From Clostridiales bacterium (GTDB lineage Bacteria > Bacillota > Clostridia > Peptostreptococcales > Anaerovoracaceae): a stretch of 5,988 nt of DNA. Shown here piece after piece: positions 5,534 to 5,988 of the stretch. The position numbers and the translations under genes were made by a program. The notes below the pieces were generated by a model that was not told where the DNA came from, did no database searches, and worked only from the letters and a program-made list of their open reading frames with translations. Numbering within the stretch: position 1 is the stretch's first letter; each line of letters opens with the position of its first letter. Location of the stretch: positions 1 through 5,988 of the forward strand of contig WRFF01000103.1 in assembly GCA_009778945.1 (NCBI GenBank). The letters are read 5' to 3'.

Positions 5534-5988
5534 TTATAGCGTCGGCGCGTGGCCGATGGGAATTTCGCGCCGGATCCTGTCCGCGTAGGAACGGTCGATC
5601 TCCGCGTAGACGATGGCTTCGCGCTCATCGGCGGCGCCCGCCACGTCGCCCCACGGCGTCGTGACGCAGGAATGCCCCCAGGACGCGTAGTGTGCGGCGG
5701 GGTTGCGTGCGGACGCGCAGGCCGCGAGGAAGAGTTGGTTGTCCAAGGCACGGGCGCGCAGCAACAGTTCCCAGTGTGCCGGGCCTGTCGTGTTGTTGAA
5801 GCTCGCCGGTAAAAAAATCAGATGCGCGCCCGCGGCGGCCATCTCCGCGAACATCTCCGGGAAGCGGACATCAAAACAGATCGCGAGCCCCATCTTTCCG
5901 AAATCCGTATCGAAGAGCGTGACGCCGCCGCCGGGCGAAAGCGTATCCGATTCCTTGAAACGCAGGCCGCCAGCGATATCGATATCGA
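5534..5988 (-). CDS. Nitrilase-superfamily carbon-nitrogen hydrolase, C-terminal part (partial)
   Basis: The gene enters from the right edge, so its start is outside the window. About 150 codons are visible, from DIDIAGGLRFKESDTLSPGG through GKMGLAICFDVRFPE to the TAA at 5536-5534. The nucleophile cysteine is visible in the CFDVRFPE motif. The following LIFLPASFNNTTGPAHWELLL and RARALDNQLF segments are also typical. The catalytic Glu and Lys lie upstream, off the window. The FKESDTL and CFDVRFPE pattern most resembles the omega-amidase (Nit2/YafV-like) branch, which deaminates alpha-keto acid amides such as 2-oxoglutaramate in the cytosol. Other amidases of the superfamily remain possible. 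The C-terminus ends soon after RIRREIPI, a few residues shorter than I would expect. An unidentified remnant follows directly downstream on the same strand. Confidence 0.93.
   Translation of the reverse strand, partial: DIDIAGGLRFKESDTLSPGGGVTLFDTDFGKMGLAICFDVRFPEMFAEMAAAGAHLIFLPASFNNTTGPAHWELLLRARALDNQLFLAACASARNPAAHYASWGHSCVTTPWGDVAGAADEREAIVYAEIDRSYADRIRREIPIGHAPTL

Noticed and set aside
5222..5539. 105-codon plus-strand frame opposite the remnant
   Set aside because: It starts inside the repeat array without a ribosome binding site, and the minus strand has the more coding-like sequence.

Overview
The window looks like chromosomal housekeeping DNA from a low-to-moderate G+C Bacillota, most likely a Clostridia-type anaerobe. 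This rests on a perfect CIRCE operator, strong AGGAGG-type ribosome binding sites, a small P-loop protein of a type I associate with Clostridia, and a 6S-RNA-like element directly upstream of rarA, an arrangement known in Bacillota. The coding DNA is G+C-rich and the spacers are clearly A+T-rich. No phage, transposon or CRISPR locus is visible.

Layout. Positions 1-39 hold the first 13 codons of a leftward gene for an exported or membrane protein. A divergent control region (about 40-294) carries a sigma-A-type promoter overlapped by a CIRCE operator, then a roughly 100-base leader. It drives clpB (295-2862), a full-length ClpB disaggregase. A long imperfect hairpin follows (2879-2925), then a 145-residue P-loop protein (2965-3402). 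The 169-base gap before rarA folds into one closed structure (3402-3536) whose shape and position fit 6S RNA. rarA (3572-4912) encodes a complete AAA+ replication-repair ATPase.

The last kilobase differs. An A+T-rich stretch of about 350 bases (4913-5269) has no gene but contains a degenerate tandem array of about 82-bp units built on the word TAGTGACA. Next is a leftward gene remnant (about 5270-5530) that appears frameshifted. At the right edge is the C-terminal part of a leftward nitrilase-superfamily hydrolase (5534-5988).

How it fits together. clpB is a protein-quality-control gene, apparently under HrcA control. 6S RNA (sigma-A RNA polymerase sequestration) and rarA (stalled-fork handling) are general stress and growth-phase functions. 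There is no clear evidence that they form one operon. The parts that standard genes do not explain are the 82-bp array, the hairpin after clpB and the frameshifted remnant.
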